Shown in pieces: positions 46,797 through 55,662 of a stretch of 64,000 bases of DNA; the stretch's first letter is position 1, and every line of letters starts with the position of its first letter. Source of the DNA: Enterobacter sp. Cy-643 (GTDB lineage: Bacteria; Pseudomonadota; Gammaproteobacteria; Enterobacterales; Enterobacteriaceae); contig NZ_VWWV01000004.1 in NCBI RefSeq assembly GCF_011752815.1, positions 62,001 to 126,000 of the forward strand, read 5' to 3'. Below the pieces are notes generated by a model. It was not told the origin of the DNA. It worked only from the letters and a program-made list of their open reading frames with translations, and ran no database searches. The translations under genes and the position numbers were made by a program.

Positions 46797-47699
46797 TTAC
46801 TGCTTCAGTTTGGGATCGAGCGCGTCACGCAGACCGTCACCCATCAGGTTAAATGCCAGCACCGTTAGCAGAATCGCAACCCCTGGGAAGGTCACAACCC
46901 ACCAGGCACTCTGCGCGAACTGCAACACGTCGGCGAGCATGGTGCCCCACTCCGGTGTTGGCGGCTGCGCACCCATGCCGAGGAAGCCAAGGGCGGCCAT
47001 ATCGAGAATGGCGTTCGAGAAGCCGAGCGACGCCTGAACGATCAGCGGCGCAAGGGTATTCGGGAAGATATTCACAAACATCTGGCGAACCGGGCCAGCG
47101 CCTGCCACTCGGGAGGCGGTCACGTAATCACGGTTAACTTCCACCAGCACCGCAGCACGCGTTAAACGCACATAGTGCGGCAGCGCGACGAAGGTCAGCG
47201 CCAGCGCGGCGTTACCGATGGACGGGCCGAAGATAGCCACCAGCACCAGCGCCAGCAGCAGGCTTGGCAGCGCCAGCATGATATCGACCACGCGCATGAT
47301 GATGTTGTCCACCACGCCACCGAAGTAACCGGCGACCAGGCCCAGCACAATCCCCATCACCAGCGACAGGACGACCACCAGGCAGCCGACCAGCAGCGAC
47401 AGGCGAGCGCCGTACATCAGGCGGGAAAGCACATCGCGACCGACGTCGTCGGTGCCGAGGATGTAGCTCCAGCTGCCGCCTTCCTGCCATACCGGCGGGT
47501 GCAGCAGCGCGTCGCGGAACTGCTCCGCAGGCGCGTGGGGCGCGAGGAAGTTAGCGAAGATGGCGATGAAGATCATGATGGCGACGTACACCAGGCCGAT
47601 CACTGCGCCTTTATTGCGTTTGAAGTAGTGCCAGAACTCCTGGAAAGGCGTCATCGGCTTGGGTGCTGCCACCACTTTATTTTCTGTCAGTTGCGTCAT
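46797..47699 (-). CDS. dppC: Dipeptide ABC transporter permease DppC
   Basis: Inner-membrane permease of 300 residues with an N-terminal OppC-type helix (about 33-53) and the BPD_transp_1 core; the EAA-type loop that docks the ATPases is around [20 protein letters not shown]. It matches E. coli DppC over its full length. It lies 9 bp downstream of dppB. Confidence 0.96.
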   Translation of the reverse strand: MTQLTENKVVAAPKPMTPFQEFWHYFKRNKGAVIGLVYVAIMIFIAIFANFLAPHAPAEQFRDALLHPPVWQEGGSWSYILGTDDVGRDVLSRLMYGARLSLLVGCLVVVLSLVMGIVLGLVAGYFGGVVDNIIMRVVDIMLALPSLLLALVLVAIFGPSIGNAALALTFVALPHYVRLTRAAVLVEVNRDYVTASRVAGAGPVRQMFVNIFPNTLAPLIVQASLGFSNAILDMAALGFLGMGAQPPTPEWGTMLADVLQFAQSAWWVVTFPGVAILLTVLAFNLMGDGLRDALDPKLKQ

Positions 47700-47708
47700 G
47701 ATGGCCCC

Positions 47709-48728
47709 TTATTTCTTATGGCGTATACGCGGGTTCACCACGCCGTACAGCAGGTCTACCAGCAGGTTGACGAGGATAATCATCGTCGCCACCAGCAGCA
47801 CGCCGCCCTGGACTACCGGGTAGTCACGACGCTGCAGGGCGTCGATGAGCCAGCGGCCAAGACCCGGCCAGGAGAAGATAGTTTCCGTCAGGATGGCGCC
47901 CGCCAGCAGAGTACCGACCTGCAGGCCGATAACCGTGACGACCGGCAGCATCGCGTTGCGCAGGGCATGAACGACGATCACGCGCATGCGGGTCAGACCT
48001 TTGGCGCGCGCGGTGCGGATGTAGTCTTCACCCAGCACTTCCAGCATGGAAGAACGGGTCATACGCACGATAACCGCCAGCGGAATAGTACCCAGCACAA
48101 TGGCAGGCAAAATCATGTGGGCGACGGCGTCAATAAAATCACCCGGCTGGCCCCAGATAGCGGTATCTATCAGCGCAAACCCGGTGAGCGGCAGGGAGTC
48201 ATCAAGGAACACGGTATCGCTGATGCGTCCGGACACCGGCGTCAGGTTCCAGTGAACCGACACCAGCATGATGAGCATCATGCCCCACCAGAAAATTGGC
48301 ATGGAATAGCCGGTCAGCGCGAGGCCAACGGCGGTGTGGTCGAAGATTGAACCCCGCTTCACGGCGGCAAGGACGCCCACCGGAATGCCGACGGCAACGG
48401 CGAAAATCATCGCGCAGATGCCGAGTTCCAGCGTCGCTTTAAAGCGCGGCACGAACTCGTCCCAGACCGGGAGGCGGCTCTTTAATGAAATGCCCAGATC
48501 GCCATGCATTACGCCCCAGATGTAATGGAGGTACTGTTGCCACATTGGCTTGTCGAGACCCATCTCGGCCAACAGTTGAGCATGGCGCTCAGGAGAAATA
48601 CCGCGCTCTCCGGCCATAATCATCACCGGGTCTCCGGGGATCATATGCACGAAAGCGAAGGTGAGTAGGGTAATACCTATAAACGTGGGGATGACTAACC
48701 CCAGTCGTCGGAGGATGAACTGCAGCAT
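47709..48728 (-). CDS. dppB: Dipeptide ABC transporter permease DppB
   Basis: Inner-membrane permease of 339 residues, as in E. coli, with an N-terminal OppB/DppB signature (MLQFILRRLGLVIPTFIGIT) and six hydrophobic segments. The EAA loop is near EDYIRTARAKGLTRMRVIVV. It is separated from dppA by 174 bp containing a strong repeat, which probably lowers its expression relative to dppA. Confidence 0.96.
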   Translation of the reverse strand: MLQFILRRLGLVIPTFIGITLLTFAFVHMIPGDPVMIMAGERGISPERHAQLLAEMGLDKPMWQQYLHYIWGVMHGDLGISLKSRLPVWDEFVPRFKATLELGICAMIFAVAVGIPVGVLAAVKRGSIFDHTAVGLALTGYSMPIFWWGMMLIMLVSVHWNLTPVSGRISDTVFLDDSLPLTGFALIDTAIWGQPGDFIDAVAHMILPAIVLGTIPLAVIVRMTRSSMLEVLGEDYIRTARAKGLTRMRVIVVHALRNAMLPVVTVIGLQVGTLLAGAILTETIFSWPGLGRWLIDALQRRDYPVVQGGVLLVATMIILVNLLVDLLYGVVNPRIRHKK

Positions 48729-48791
48729 ATCCCGGATTCTCTGTAGTGACGGAAAGCCTGGTAACTGTTCCGTCTGTATTGCTCACAAATG

Positions 48792-48885
48792 TTTCCCCCT
48801 CTCCCTTTGAGGGAGAGGGTCGGGGCGAGGGTGGACAACGCCAATATCCCTCACCCTAACCCTCTCCCCATGGGGGAGAGGGAAT
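48792..48885. repeat. Intergenic inverted repeat (copy D), double unit between dppA and dppB
   Basis: CCCCCTCTCCCTTTGAGGGA with GAGGGTCGGGGCGAGGG, then CCCTCACCCTAACCCTCTCC facing GGGGGAGAGGG. It is the best-preserved copy of the family in this window. Its place after a binding-protein gene fits 3'-end protection of dppA mRNA. Confidence 0.8.
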
Positions 48886-48902
48886 AAAGCACGTTACTTT
48901 TA

Positions 48903-50510
48903 TTATTCGACGGACACGTTTTCGAAGTGGTGTTTGCCCAGTGGATCAACCACGTAGCCTTTGACTTCTTTACGTACTGGCTCGAACACGGTGGAGTGAG
49001 CGATGATCAGCGCTGGTGCCTGATCGTGCATCACAACCTGAGCCTGTTTGTACAGTTCTACACGCTTGTTGTGGTCGTCGGTGGCGCGAGCCGGCTGAAT
49101 CAGATCTTCAAACGGCTTGTAGCACCAGCGAGAGTAGTTGGAACCGTCTTTCGCTGCGGCACAGCTGAACAGGGTGGCGAAGAAGTTATCCGGATCCCCA
49201 TTGTCGCCGGTCCAGCCCATCATGACGGCCTGGTGTTCACCCGCTTTGGCACGCTTCAGGTACTCGCCCCACTCGTAGGTCACGATTTTGGCGGTCACGC
49301 CAACTTTCGCCCAGTCAGCCTGAATCATCTCAGCCATGCGGCGAGCGTTCGGGTTGTATGGACGCTGAACTGGCATCGCCCACAGGTCAACGGTGAAGCC
49401 TTTATCCTGGCCCGCTTCTTTCAGCAGCGCTTTCGCTTTTTCAGGATCGTAGGTGTAGTCCTTCACGTCATCGTTGTAGCCCCACATGGTTGGTGGGATC
49501 AGGTTTTTAGCCGCGGTGCCCGCGCCCTGATAAACAGCTTTGATGATCGCTTCTTTGTTCACTGCGTAGGTCAGCGCCTGACGCACTTTCACGTCGTCAA
49601 ACGGCTTCTTCTCGGTGTTGAAGGAGAGATAGCCCACGTTCAGGCCAGCCTGTTCCATCAGATTGATGTTCTTGTCTTCTTTCATGCGGGCAATGTCGGC
49701 CGGGTTCGGGAACGGCATCACCTGACATTCGTTTTTCTGCAGTTTGGCATAACGCACGGAAGCGTCAGGCGTGATGGAGAAGACCAGGCGATCGATCTGT
49801 GGCTTGGTACCCCAGTAGCCCGGGAAGGCTTTATACAGAATACGGGAATCTTTCTGGTACTGCAGCAGCTGGAATGGACCGGTACCGATTGGGTTCAGGT
49901 CGGTTTTTTCCGGAGTGCCGGCTTTCATCATGTTGTCCGCATATTCTTTAGAAAGAATAGAGGCGAAGTCCATGGCCATGTCCGCGAGGAATGGTGCTTC
50001 CGGACGAGCCAGTACGAACTGCACGGTATTATCGTCGACTTTCTTGATGTCGGTGATCAGGTCAGGCAGGCCCATACCTTCGAAGTATTCGTAGCTGCCG
50101 CCAGAAACTTTGTGATACGGGTTATCTTTGTTTTTCTGACGGTCAAAGGAGAATACAACGTCGTCTGCGTTGAAATCGCGAGTCGGTTTGAAGTCTTTAT
50201 TGTCCTGCCACTTCACGCCTTTACGCAGGTGGAAGGTGTAGGTTTTACCGTCCGGGCTAACGTCCCATTTCTCAGCCAGGCCTGGGATGATTTCGGTGGT
50301 GCCGGTTTTAAATTCCACCAGACGGTTATAAATCGGTACGGAGCTGGCATCGTAAGTCGTGCCGGAGGTGAACAGCTGTGGGTTAAAGCCCTCTGGGGAA
50401 CCTTCTGAACAGTAAACCAGGGTTTTGGCTTGTACGCTTGCTGCAACGGTCATGGCAACCAGGCTCAGACCAAATTTCAGCATCCCTGACTTCTTCAAGG
50501 AAATACTCAT
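48903..50510 (-). CDS. dppA: Dipeptide-binding protein DppA
   Basis: Periplasmic receptor for dipeptides and haem, also a chemotaxis partner for Tap in E. coli; 535 residues, identical in length to E. coli. The signal peptide is MSISLKKSGMLKFGLSLVAM with cleavage near SVQAKTL. SBP_bac_5 family signatures (KTYTFHLRKGVKWQDN) are intact. First gene of dppABCDF; a GcvB-type target lies in its leader. Confidence 0.97.
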   Translation of the reverse strand: MSISLKKSGMLKFGLSLVAMTVAASVQAKTLVYCSEGSPEGFNPQLFTSGTTYDASSVPIYNRLVEFKTGTTEIIPGLAEKWDVSPDGKTYTFHLRKGVKWQDNKDFKPTRDFNADDVVFSFDRQKNKDNPYHKVSGGSYEYFEGMGLPDLITDIKKVDDNTVQFVLARPEAPFLADMAMDFASILSKEYADNMMKAGTPEKTDLNPIGTGPFQLLQYQKDSRILYKAFPGYWGTKPQIDRLVFSITPDASVRYAKLQKNECQVMPFPNPADIARMKEDKNINLMEQAGLNVGYLSFNTEKKPFDDVKVRQALTYAVNKEAIIKAVYQGAGTAAKNLIPPTMWGYNDDVKDYTYDPEKAKALLKEAGQDKGFTVDLWAMPVQRPYNPNARRMAEMIQADWAKVGVTAKIVTYEWGEYLKRAKAGEHQAVMMGWTGDNGDPDNFFATLFSCAAAKDGSNYSRWCYKPFEDLIQPARATDDHNKRVELYKQAQVVMHDQAPALIIAHSTVFEPVRKEVKGYVVDPLGKHHFENVSVE

Positions 50511-51256
50511 TATTCTGCTCCAATTATGTGTCGTGTTGTGTTTTGTAACCGTCTGACCATTGTTATTTGTGGGTGGTCGGTACGGTGTGCCCGGAGGCGG
50601 TGGTGAGGCTAGCAGTTCCTTTCGCGAGTCATGCGTGGAGGTAGCACAGACGGTCCGTAAATAGCCCCTCTCGTCCTACAATCTGTCAACAGATTAAGGA
50701 AACGTCAATACAGGTCACGGGGATTTACAAGCAAGGTGGGATTCGGCGGGCAAAGATTAAAAAAACCTTCCGGGGACATTTCCAGCAGGGAAATTTATGC
50801 TACAGGCTTGTTACCAGAATATTGCACTGCTTAATTTGCAACCTATAGCGAGAATCAATTGTCAGGAATAGGTAAAATTTTGTGTTAAACGATGAATTGT
50901 TGCACGATTTATTTTGTGATCTGCATCGCCTACAGCGGAAAATGCTGTCAGCCATCATAAGCGACGGCGCAAAAAACCACGGTTTTCCATAACCAAATAC
51001 GATGCATTATCCCCCGCATAGTGAGACGGCGCAGGACGCAGGGAATGACATAATTATCAGCGAGCGGGATACGACGTTGGGTGGGGCACTGGTGAGCACG
51101 GAGGCGGTAGGTGAGCTCATATAAAATGGCTCTTATGTTTATAATTCAGGTAATTAGTTTATATGCTTTTTGAGATGTACTGCCGCATTAAATAATACAT
51201 AATGTTTCTGTCGGTATAATATTATTACTTTGTTGTCATTTTACTCTGGAGATACA
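50511..51256. promoter_or_regulatory. Control region of dppA and the small lipoprotein gene
   Basis: A 746-bp divergent gap with no gene seen. The part next to dppA holds the leader with GGAG and a CA-rich small-RNA target. The middle (50640-51060) has no clear repeats. The AT-rich end (51120-51240) probably contains the lipoprotein promoter. E. coli has the proK tRNA upstream of dppA; no tRNA cloverleaf or GGTTCGAATC arm is found here. Confidence 0.55.
50527..50546 (-). promoter_or_regulatory. GcvB small-RNA target in the dppA leader
   Basis: The minus strand reads ACAAAACACAACACGACACA, 17-36 bases before the dppA ATG. This CA-rich stretch is complementary in style to the GU-rich R1 segment of GcvB, which represses dppA in E. 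coli and Salmonella. Confidence 0.65.
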
Positions 51257-51592
51257 ATGAACAAAGGATCCTTTGTTTTTTCAGGCGTTTTCATCGCCCT
51301 GCTTAGTGCATGTTCATTTCAGGCCGCAGCGGAAGACTATAGCCGCGTTGATTGCAATCAGGTGGAAGTCAGAAAGGCGCTGATTGAAGCCTATAACGAT
51401 GTGCTGGATTCCAATAACGCCGGGGTAAAAGTGATTGATGCTTACGATCAGGTCACGGTTAAAGCCGGCAAGGATAAGCTCGAGTGCACCGGAACCTACG
51501 ATTTCTCTGATGGCGATTCTGCTAAAGTAAAATACAGAACCTACCTGAACAGCATGGGCGAGCCGATTGACGAGTTTGTGCCTGTAGAATAA
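51257..51592 (+). CDS. Small predicted lipoprotein, function unknown
   Basis: Protein of 111 residues starting at ATG 51257 (GGAG nine bases upstream). A signal sequence with lipobox LSAC (FIALLSACSFQ) predicts lipidation near Cys19; a normal signal-peptidase site after AAAE is the alternative. The mature part is acidic, with two Cys (VDCNQ, LECTG) that could pair. No family name is recognised. It stands alone between dppA and a LysR gene, with its own terminator. Confidence 0.7.
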   Translation: MNKGSFVFSGVFIALLSACSFQAAAEDYSRVDCNQVEVRKALIEAYNDVLDSNNAGVKVIDAYDQVTVKAGKDKLECTGTYDFSDGDSAKVKYRTYLNSMGEPIDEFVPVE

Positions 51593-51629
51593 TCACCATG
51601 AATGCACCGTCAGGTGCTTTCAGGCGACG

Positions 51630-51666
51630 AAAAAGCTCATGACCTTCTGGGGTTTTGAGCTTTTTT
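51630..51666. terminator. Terminator after the small lipoprotein gene
   Basis: AAAAGCTCA and TGAGCTTTTTT form the stem and T tract. A smaller hairpin, GCACC-GTCA-GGTGC, precedes it at 51604-51617. Confidence 0.75.
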
Positions 51667-51707
51667 CATTCTGCGGTAGGGGGCAGCCCCACACAATACT
51701 TTCCTCT

Positions 51708-52676
51708 CTATATACCGGGCTGATTGTCATCGCCGGGTTCGCTTCCGGGCTGCTCTGCCAGAAAATCATCGGCGCTGATACCGTTACGCAGGTGCGCAGT
51801 GGCATAGCTAACCAAGGCTCTGAGCTTGGGCAGGGACTGGTGGCGGCCAGGATAATAAATATTTAACCCCGGCACGCTGCGGGCGCTGTTCTCCAGCACG
51901 ATTTCTAGCTGGCCTTGCGCAAGGTAACGGCTAACCAACGACCGTACCGTATAGATCATCCCGGTTCCGCGCAGGGCAGCCTGAATCAGGCTCAACGGAT
52001 CGTTCAAGATCAGGGGGCCGTCGACTTTTACCTTCACCGGCCGGCCTTGTTGCGTCAGTTCCCAGCTGTTTACGGCCTGGTTGTGGCGGCTTATCAACAG
52101 TGCCGGCAGCTTTTGCAGCTCTTCTATATTCTTTGGTCGGCCGTAGCGCGCCAGGAGGGAAGGAGCACAGACGACAAGATACTCATCCGGCGGTGTTAGC
52201 CAGACGGCAACCATATCCCTTTCCACCACATGCCCGAGTCGAATCCCGGCATCAAATCCGCCTTCCACGATATCAATAAACTCGTCTTCGGCCCGGAGCT
52301 CCAGCCGGATGTTCGGGTACTGCTCGTGAAAACCCGGCAGCAGGCGATTAATTAATAGCGGCAGGCTGGCGCGGGTGGTATTGATCCGCAGGTTGCCGCC
52401 CGGTTGTTCACCGAGTTCCCGGGCTGAGTCCAGGCCGGCGAGAAACATCCCGGCTGCAGGCTTCGCATGCTCAAACAAGCGCTGCCCGGCCTCAGTTAAG
52501 CCAACGCTGCGCGTCGTGCGGGAAAAAAGTGGGGCGCCGATACGCTTTTCCAGACGGCTGACCTGCTGGCTTACTGCAGAGGCCGTTAAGCCCAGGCTCC
52601 GAGCCGCTGAGCGAAAACCTTGATGCTCCGCCACGGCAAGAAAAACCGCGATACCGTCCAGTTCAGTTGGATCCAT
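51708..52676 (-). CDS. LysR-family regulator, divergent from GST
   Basis: Regulator of 322 residues with winged HTH (FRSAARSLGLTASAVSQQVS) and LysR effector domain. The start at 52676 (MDPTELDGIAVFLAVAEHQG) fits family length; the ORF is open 135 bases further upstream without family similarity. The C-terminus (ADDFLAEQPGSEPGDDNQPG) is a longer acidic tail than usual. It is divergent from a glutathione S-transferase gene, its likely target. Confidence 0.87.
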   Translation of the reverse strand: MDPTELDGIAVFLAVAEHQGFRSAARSLGLTASAVSQQVSRLEKRIGAPLFSRTTRSVGLTEAGQRLFEHAKPAAGMFLAGLDSARELGEQPGGNLRINTTRASLPLLINRLLPGFHEQYPNIRLELRAEDEFIDIVEGGFDAGIRLGHVVERDMVAVWLTPPDEYLVVCAPSLLARYGRPKNIEELQKLPALLISRHNQAVNSWELTQQGRPVKVKVDGPLILNDPLSLIQAALRGTGMIYTVRSLVSRYLAQGQLEIVLENSARSVPGLNIYYPGRHQSLPKLRALVSYATAHLRNGISADDFLAEQPGSEPGDDNQPGI

Positions 52677-52831
52677 TGTTAAGCCCTGCTGCACAAGTTG
52701 AGTACATTGGGTCATATTATCAAACAGTCTGGCCGATGTAATACTCCTCTCGCCTACAGAAAGCGGGCCACTCGATGCGGTGTCTAATCCGTTCCGCGGC
52801 CTGTCGTTCAATATAAACAGAAGAGTAAACG

Positions 52832-53518
52832 ATGAAACTATACGATCGCCCCGGTTTCCCTAATCCTGCCCGCATTCGCATTGTTATTGCCGCTAAGTCA
52901 ATGGAACCTGCCATGGAGTTTGTTTCTGTTGATTTAATTGGCGCTGAACACAAGCAGCCAGTCTTTCTTCTGAAGAACCCCATGGGCGTCTTGCCGGTGC
53001 TTGAGCTTGATGATGGCACGCTAATCAGCGAGTGTACGGCTATCACCGAATATCTTGATAATTTTGACAACCAACCGTTATTAACCGGGAAAACGGCCAA
53101 GGAAAAAGCGGTTATTCATATGATGCAAAAAAGGGCTGAAGCCTGGGTCATGGATCCGGTTGGCGTTTTTTTCCACTACGCTACGCCGGGGCTGGGTGAA
53201 GTCCTTCAGGCTTTTAAAGAACCTGACTGGCATGCCCGCCAGGCATTGGGGCTACGCGCAGGGCAGCAGTTAAAAGCGGGGCTGGAATATTTCGAGCAGT
53301 TGCTAACCCGTCAGCCTTTTTTGACCAGCGACACGTTTTCAATGGCCGATATTACGCTTTATTGCGGCCTGACGTTTGCGGATGTGCTTGGTTTAATCGG
53401 GGAAGAATTTACGACGTTAAGGGCATGGATCAATCGCGTCGCGGAAATACCGTGCGTGCAGCAGCGCAGCGGCCAACAGTTTGTTTATGACGATCTCAAA
53501 CGTATGGGATTGGTTTAA
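52832..53518 (+). CDS. Glutathione S-transferase family protein
   Basis: Cytosolic GST-like protein of 228 residues. The N-terminal thioredoxin-fold domain has MKLYDRPGFPNPARIRIVIA, the cis-Pro region NPMGVLPVLELDDG and SECTAITEYLD. The C-terminal helical domain has the FSMADITLYCGL capping motif. There is no obvious catalytic Cys; an N-terminal Tyr or Ser would be the catalytic residue. Substrate unknown. Divergent from a LysR gene. Confidence 0.87.
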   Translation: MKLYDRPGFPNPARIRIVIAAKSMEPAMEFVSVDLIGAEHKQPVFLLKNPMGVLPVLELDDGTLISECTAITEYLDNFDNQPLLTGKTAKEKAVIHMMQKRAEAWVMDPVGVFFHYATPGLGEVLQAFKEPDWHARQALGLRAGQQLKAGLEYFEQLLTRQPFLTSDTFSMADITLYCGLTFADVLGLIGEEFTTLRAWINRVAEIPCVQQRSGQQFVYDDLKRMGLV

Positions 53519-53760
53519 TTACTTTCCTGAAAATGACCTGCTGCTTTGCCCGGTAGCGCCGCTCACTGTGTCGGTTTACCTGAGCAGTCTGTGCTTATCG
53601 GATGAGCGGAAACGCTGCACCGGTTAACGAGCAACTGATTGCTCGCAGGCGTGAGGAAGAGACACCGTTCAATATTGGCCGAGCGTTGGAGCGCGATAGT
53701 CAGGTGAATTTGGCCGATATTCATATTTAATTTTCTATTTATAAATAGAGTATCTATGTT
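53519..53760. other. Gap after GST gene with possible gene fossil
   Basis: A 42-codon frame from ATG 53602 to TAA 53730 encodes MSGNAAPVNEQLIARRREEE and then TPFNIGRALERDSQVNLADI. It has natural codon use but no Shine-Dalgarno and no recognised family. It may be a remnant of a longer gene or a small protein. Confidence 0.3.
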
Positions 53761-53787
53761 AACGCGGCGACATGACGTCGCCGCGTT
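53761..53787. terminator. Bidirectional terminator between GST region and eptB
   Basis: AACGCGGCGAC-ATGAC-GTCGCCGCGTT is a perfect 11-bp stem with a 5-base loop and a T tract after it; it lies just after the eptB stop on the minus strand. Confidence 0.85.
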
Positions 53788-53791
53788 TTAC

Positions 53792-55474
53792 TTAATTCAC
53801 GGCTTTATCCGGCACGTGACACCAGTTGTTATTCTCGTTTATGCCGCCGTTGGGCGAGGTATAGCCCAGGCAGCCGAGAATGGTGTCGAACAGCTCAACG
53901 TGGCGATGCGGCACCTTCATTGCTGCCTGCTTTTGCAGATGTTTAAAGGCGTCGGCAGCCGTTGGGTTTTCCAGGTATTTATCCGAGGCCCAAACCAGCA
54001 GCGGGACGCGGAATTGCTCCGGCGGGGCCATTTTCCGCGGCGTGCCGTGCAGGTGCATGGAGTCGCTGATGGATTCACCGTGGTCGGCGGCGTAGAAGAC
54101 TATCGCTTTCTTGTCGCGCAGCTGATCGAGCACGCTGTCGATCATCGTATCGACATAAAGCACCGAATTATCAAAGGCGTTAATCAGCATCTCCTTTGAA
54201 CAGCCTTTGCCAAGATCAATACATTCGGGCGTCCATTTCGCATAGCTGCGCGGGTAGCGCTGGGCATAGGAGAAGTGGGATCCTTTGGTATGCAGAATAA
54301 TCAGATGCTTGCCGTCAGGATTTTGCTCGAGGGATTGTTTCATTTCGTCCACCAGCAGCATGTCGTCTACCGTTCTGCCGCGATTGCGGGGCTCGGCGGC
54401 GATTTGTTCGCGGAAGGCAAGGGTGTCCGGCATGGCGTTTTTGTAGAACCAAATTTCGCTCTGCATGGCGTAAAGGTCGGCACTAAACCCCAGCTGTTTT
54501 AAGACCGCGAAAATGTTTTGCTCTTTCAGCGTACGCTGAGGGTTATCTTCTGCCCCGCCTTCACGGACGAACATACAGCGCAGCGAGAGTTTGGTGGCGG
54601 TGTCGCAGGACTCTCCGCGGAAGGCGACCAGATTTTTCTCTCTGGCGAGCTTTGGCGTGGTGTCGCGATCATAGCCAAATATCCCCATGTGATCCCAGCG
54701 CGTCGTTTCGCCAATAATAAACACCACATAAGCATCGTCCAGCCCAGGAGGCGTCACATAGGTGAACGTTTTCGTGGGATTCATCAGCGAGCCGTTGCCG
54801 GTGGATTCGTCGGCATTTGCCCAGGCAAAAAGCCCCAGGGAAGAGACCCAGTTGACCGGCACATACGAGCTGGCCACGACGCCGCCGTAGCTAGCCATAT
54901 CCGTCGTTGAACCCCGTTCATCGTCGGACTGCATTTCGCCCAGTATGCGCAGCGGCGCCCAAACCAACAGCCCTGCGCAGAGCAGGATAGCAATGTTTTT
55001 AACGCGCTGGCCGGGGGTTTTTAACTGCTGAAGCAGCGTGTCTTGCGACCTGTTGACCCAGATAAGAAACAGCGGGATAGCGCTGACAAGCCCCATCCAG
55101 AGCGCAAAGTGATAACCCACCACCTCTTTCGAAAGGTCGATATCGGTGGTCATCACCGAGGCAATGATGCCGTAGCCGATCACCACGTTGAAGAAGGTCA
55201 TGTAGTAGCTGGCCGCCACGGAACAAACCACCACGAAGGAGGCCAGGACTCGCCAGAGATGACGGCCAAAAAGCGACAGCAGGCGTAACAGGAAAAATGT
55301 CACCAGCAGGCAAGCGATAAACTCTGCGGCGGCGGCCATACCTTTCCAGGCGATAAAGATCTGGGCACGACTATCAAAACGTTGGTAGAAAACAGAGATA
55401 TTCAAAAACCAGCCAATGTATACCCCAAGCAAAAGGCACAGCTTTTGCTGGGAGAGTGTTTTTATGTAATTCAT
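53792..55474 (-). CDS. eptB: Kdo2-lipid A phosphoethanolamine 7''-transferase EptB
   Basis: Inner-membrane enzyme that adds phosphoethanolamine to the outer Kdo of LPS from the periplasmic side. It has 560 residues (E. coli 563), with five N-terminal hydrophobic segments and a periplasmic sulfatase-fold domain. Key motifs: IIGETTRWDHMGIFGYDRDT, the catalytic-Thr region CDTATKLSLRCMFVR, HTKGSH, and metal-binding YAADHGES. Close to E. coli EptB throughout, with the reversed order relative to bcsG explained by the regional inversion. Confidence 0.95.
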   Translation of the reverse strand: MNYIKTLSQQKLCLLLGVYIGWFLNISVFYQRFDSRAQIFIAWKGMAAAAEFIACLLVTFFLLRLLSLFGRHLWRVLASFVVVCSVAASYYMTFFNVVIGYGIIASVMTTDIDLSKEVVGYHFALWMGLVSAIPLFLIWVNRSQDTLLQQLKTPGQRVKNIAILLCAGLLVWAPLRILGEMQSDDERGSTTDMASYGGVVASSYVPVNWVSSLGLFAWANADESTGNGSLMNPTKTFTYVTPPGLDDAYVVFIIGETTRWDHMGIFGYDRDTTPKLAREKNLVAFRGESCDTATKLSLRCMFVREGGAEDNPQRTLKEQNIFAVLKQLGFSADLYAMQSEIWFYKNAMPDTLAFREQIAAEPRNRGRTVDDMLLVDEMKQSLEQNPDGKHLIILHTKGSHFSYAQRYPRSYAKWTPECIDLGKGCSKEMLINAFDNSVLYVDTMIDSVLDQLRDKKAIVFYAADHGESISDSMHLHGTPRKMAPPEQFRVPLLVWASDKYLENPTAADAFKHLQKQAAMKVPHRHVELFDTILGCLGYTSPNGGINENNNWCHVPDKAVN

Positions 55475-55610
55475 TCAGGCATCCAGGCGATATAAAAATA
55501 TAAGCGCTATTCAGACCGTGGAGTCGTCAGCTAGTTCGGAATGGTTGACGAAACGAAGAGAATTCCTGGGAAGAGGTCAATATTTGAAGGAAGTGGCCGC
55601 TTTTTAATAA

Positions 55611-55640
55611 AAAAACCCCCCTGGCTTGAAGGGGGCTTTT
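55611..55640 (-). terminator. Terminator of the LTA-synthase-like gene
   Basis: CCCCC at 55616-55621 and GGGGG at 55631-55635 form the stem. On the minus strand it ends in a run of T. It follows the gene's stop by about 25 bp. Confidence 0.8.
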
Positions 55641-55662
55641 GCAGTCTGCTTAGCAATAAGGA

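Noticed and set aside
47175-48350. Plus-strand 391-codon ORF opposite dppC-dppB
   Set aside because: It spans two real genes and their gap, with extreme His/Gln/Asp content typical of reverse-frame translation.
48927-50408. Antisense 493-codon ORF opposite dppA
   Set aside because: Shadow frame of dppA; no ribosome site and no recognisable protein pattern.
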